Below are positions 14,179 through 15,739 of a stretch of DNA of 15,739 nucleotides, one piece after another. A program made the position numbers and the translations under genes. Every line of letters starts with the position of its first letter. Position 1 is the stretch's first letter. The notes beneath the pieces are model-generated. The model was not told the DNA's origin. It ran no database searches and saw only the letters and a list, made by a program, of their open reading frames with translations. The DNA is from Acidimicrobiia bacterium (GTDB taxonomy: Bacteria; Actinomycetota; Acidimicrobiia; Spongiisociales; SHLN01): positions 1 through 15,739 of the forward strand of contig JABDOU010000113.1 in the NCBI GenBank assembly GCA_013043085.1. The letters run 5' to 3'.

Positions 14179-14934
14179 CTAAGCGATCCGGACGAAGTCG
14201 GCAACACCAAATCGTTCGGCGGCTGCCGCCTTGATGCCGTGCGGATGCCGTCTGCCCGTTGCGGCGTGCATTGGAGCCAGTTCTTTGAAGGCCTCCACGT
14301 CGCCGCCGAAGGCCCGTACACAAAGATCGGGAGCCGCGTTGGCCGCGGCCAGGATCACTCCGGGCGTGCCGAGCTGACCGGCCATGAGCACGAGTGCAGA
14401 GCTGCCCGGATAGATCGGGGTCGTATGCGCCGTGACCTCTGCCAGCAACCGGCCTGCATCGCCTGTTGAGTCCTTGCATGCGTCGATTTCGAGCTCGTCG
14501 AGCAGCTCGAGCTCGATGCCAGGAGCTGCAATGGCGGGAAAGTGGTATCCGCCCAGCCACCGGGAACCGGCGGCCGCACGGAGTGCCGCGTAGTACGGAC
14601 GGGGATCGACTGTGCCAGCCGGCGTCAATGCCAGCATCCCATCGGCACCTACCTGATGAGCGTCTTTCGTCAGGATCTCTGCCTGCATGATCGAGGGGGC
14701 GCCGGTACCGGCAATCACCGGAACGTTGACCGCAGCCTTCACGGCCTTGATCAAGTCGATTCGCTCCCGGCGATCAAGTGAAAACGCCTCGCCGGTGGTT
14801 CCAGAAACGATTACAGCGGCTACTCCGTGTTGCACGAGGGCTTCGGCCAGATGCGCGCTTGCTCCGGTGTCGATTGAGAGATCGGCGTTGAAGATGGTCA
14901 GAAGGGCGACGCCCACGCCTTCGAAAAGGAGCAT
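14179..14934 (-). CDS. DapA/N-acetylneuraminate lyase-superfamily aldolase, substrate unknown
   Basis: This 251-residue TIM-barrel protein has the superfamily's GTTGE motif (45-49), a GGYHFP tyrosine (Tyr130) and DACKDSTGD with the probable Schiff-base Lys154. Class I aldolases of this family condense or split pyruvate-type 2-oxo acids. Two points argue against true dihydrodipicolinate synthase. The usual PYYN segment is replaced around TPAGTVDP, and the Arg that follows the YN-P motif in DapA is missing. It is also about 40 residues shorter than typical DapA. The start is ATG 14934, with TAGGA as ribosome-binding site, 14 nt after the stop of the membrane protein gene, so the two may be co-transcribed. 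No link to the methyl-transfer genes is evident. The superfamily call is good; the reaction is unknown. Confidence 0.8.
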   Translation of the reverse strand: MLLFEGVGVALLTIFNADLSIDTGASAHLAEALVQHGVAAVIVSGTTGEAFSLDRRERIDLIKAVKAAVNVPVIAGTGAPSIMQAEILTKDAHQVGADGMLALTPAGTVDPRPYYAALRAAAGSRWLGGYHFPAIAAPGIELELLDELEIDACKDSTGDAGRLLAEVTAHTTPIYPGSSALVLMAGQLGTPGVILAAANAAPDLCVRAFGGDVEAFKELAPMHAATGRRHPHGIKAAAAERFGVADFVRIA

Positions 14935-14948
14935 GGCCGGATCCTAAA

Positions 14949-15620
14949 TCACCCGAGACCGAATCCACCCATCGCCTCGGCTCCCGTGAGGTTGACCTCA
15001 ACCGTACTTCCGCCATCGACCTCGGTTGCAACGTAGATGTTCGACGATTCTGTCACCTTGATGGTTGGGGACCATGACCAGGTACCCGACGGAGGCACAT
15101 TGAGCAGGGCTTCCACCATTCCGAGGCCGGGCTGGTCGAGACTGAGCATGACGGTGGTCCCTGGAGTCGCGGTTCCGGTTATCGAGGTGCTTGTCGCGAT
15201 GACAGACAATGCAGGGATTTCGATCACGGCAGTTGACGTCCCGTCGTGGGCGATGATCCGGTCGCCTGGACTAGGAGGCGTTGCGGGCGCGAACCGGAAG
15301 GCGCCGGTCGAAGTCGTCAAAGACTCCGATGCCGTGGAGGCGGCCGTGATGAGTGTGATCTCTACCGGGCTGTCGGTGGAGAAGTCGTATCCGCTCACCT
15401 GGGTTGCCGCTGAGCCGAGCGTAACAACCAGCGCTCCCGTTCCGGATGGGGTCAAGAGTGTGGCCGGGTTGGGTGGTTTGATTGCGGCAACAACTGCACC
15501 GGCTACAACAACCGGTACTACGAGAACTGCCAGGAATCGGGCAGGAGTGTCTGTGAGCCAGGATGTGCGATTGCCGAAGCCGGAACCGAGCCCGAGCTCG
15601 GCAGAGTATGGCGCTGCCAT
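14949..15620 (-). CDS. membrane-anchored extracellular protein with Ig-like beta domains, unknown function
   Basis: This 223-residue protein has a short cytoplasm-facing N-terminus of about 28 residues, one hydrophobic segment (about 29-47, FLAVLVVPVVVAGAVVAAI), and then a Thr/Ser/Ala/Val-rich exterior. The exterior looks like two beta-sandwich units. The second contains SITGTATPGTTVMLSLDQPG and a GTWSWSP stretch, as in bacterial Ig-like 'adhesion/stabilisation' domains. There is no lipobox or sortase motif, and no clear cleavage site, so it probably stays anchored by the helix. ATG 15620 is preceded by a good CGGAGGT ribosome-binding site. The stop lies 14 nt before the aldolase start. I do not recognise the family; the domain impression comes from composition and Gly/Thr turn spacing. 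Confidence 0.7.
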   Translation of the reverse strand: MAAPYSAELGLGSGFGNRTSWLTDTPARFLAVLVVPVVVAGAVVAAIKPPNPATLLTPSGTGALVVTLGSAATQVSGYDFSTDSPVEITLITAASTASESLTTSTGAFRFAPATPPSPGDRIIAHDGTSTAVIEIPALSVIATSTSITGTATPGTTVMLSLDQPGLGMVEALLNVPPSGTWSWSPTIKVTESSNIYVATEVDGGSTVEVNLTGAEAMGGFGLG

Positions 15621-15687
15621 GGACGTACCTCCGAAATAGAGGTTCCATAGCTAAGTATGATTTTCGCGTTCTCAGCGGTATTTCCGA

Positions 15688-15739
15688 TTACGTCTTGATG
15701 GGTTCGACGAACGGGATCGGTTCGGTTACGCCTGCGAAG
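15688..15739 (-). CDS. possible C-terminal end of another gene (5' end outside window)
   Basis: On the minus strand the last bases of the window read as a 16-residue open tail, FAGVTEPIPFVEPIKT, followed by TAA at 15690-15688. Codon choice and the Pro/Val/Glu composition look coding, and the stop lies 67 nt before the membrane protein start. The fragment is too short to identify. Confidence 0.28.
   Translation of the reverse strand, partial: FAGVTEPIPFVEPIKT

Noticed and set aside
14179..14934. Dihydrodipicolinate synthase (dapA) for lysine synthesis
   Set aside because: Key DapA residues are missing and the protein is short, so only the superfamily is called.

Overview
The window is high-GC DNA with actinobacterial traits: GTG starts are frequent, genes overlap by ATGA/GTGA, and the L10-like tail and the L7/L12 hinge are Ala/Glu-rich. 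I suspect an aerobic, heterotrophic, Acidimicrobiia-like actinobacterium from an environmental genome. This rests on style and gene content, not on a phylogeny.

Layout. Positions 1-530 hold the tail of a protein I take to be ribosomal L10, made of a PAAEE-type repeat, followed by rplL. metZ (O-succinylhomoserine sulfhydrylase) follows 14 nt later, where rpoB would usually be. From 8611 leftward to 1732 runs a tight seven-gene minus-strand operon. In transcription order it encodes a corrinoid protein, a DUF1638 protein, a small 'virulence factor'-family protein, a methyltetrahydrofolate:corrinoid methyltransferase, a [2Fe-2S]/ASKHA corrinoid activator, a non-pyrrolysine MttB-family methyltransferase and a MetF-like reductase. 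Junctions are overlaps of 4-14 bp or gaps of 3 nt. A 207-bp divergent control region (8612-8818) separates it from a plus-strand operon: a dimethylglycine/sarcosine dehydrogenase-like FAD-GcvT protein, then the beta and alpha subunits of electron transfer flavoprotein. A cobalamin-independent homocysteine S-methyltransferase of the betaine-homocysteine type follows after 126 bp. On the minus strand beyond it are a DapA/NAL-superfamily aldolase and a membrane-anchored Ig-like protein. A possible tail of another gene lies at the right edge.

How the genes may work together (inference). MttB moves a methyl group from a quaternary or tertiary amine, with glycine betaine the favourite candidate, to the corrinoid protein. 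The MtgA-like enzyme passes it to tetrahydrofolate and the MetF-like enzyme oxidises methyl-THF to methylene-THF. The ASKHA/ferredoxin protein re-reduces inactivated Co(II). Dimethylglycine left behind would be oxidised by the FAD-GcvT enzyme, giving methylene-THF and sending electrons to the adjacent ETF. The homocysteine methyltransferase and MetZ tie this to methionine synthesis. The same parts could also act as a split, MetH-like methionine synthase.

The most interesting observations are: (i) the combined corrinoid plus oxidative demethylation locus; (ii) Arg-rich terminal tails on the four enzymes that could contact the corrinoid protein, which itself has a strongly acidic N-terminus; (iii) an activator gene with no ATG/GTG/TTG start that preserves its ferredoxin fold, apparently starting at CTG three bases after an in-frame TGA; and (iv) an imperfect 13-bp duplication that puts the best-placed ATG of the dehydrogenase gene out of frame.
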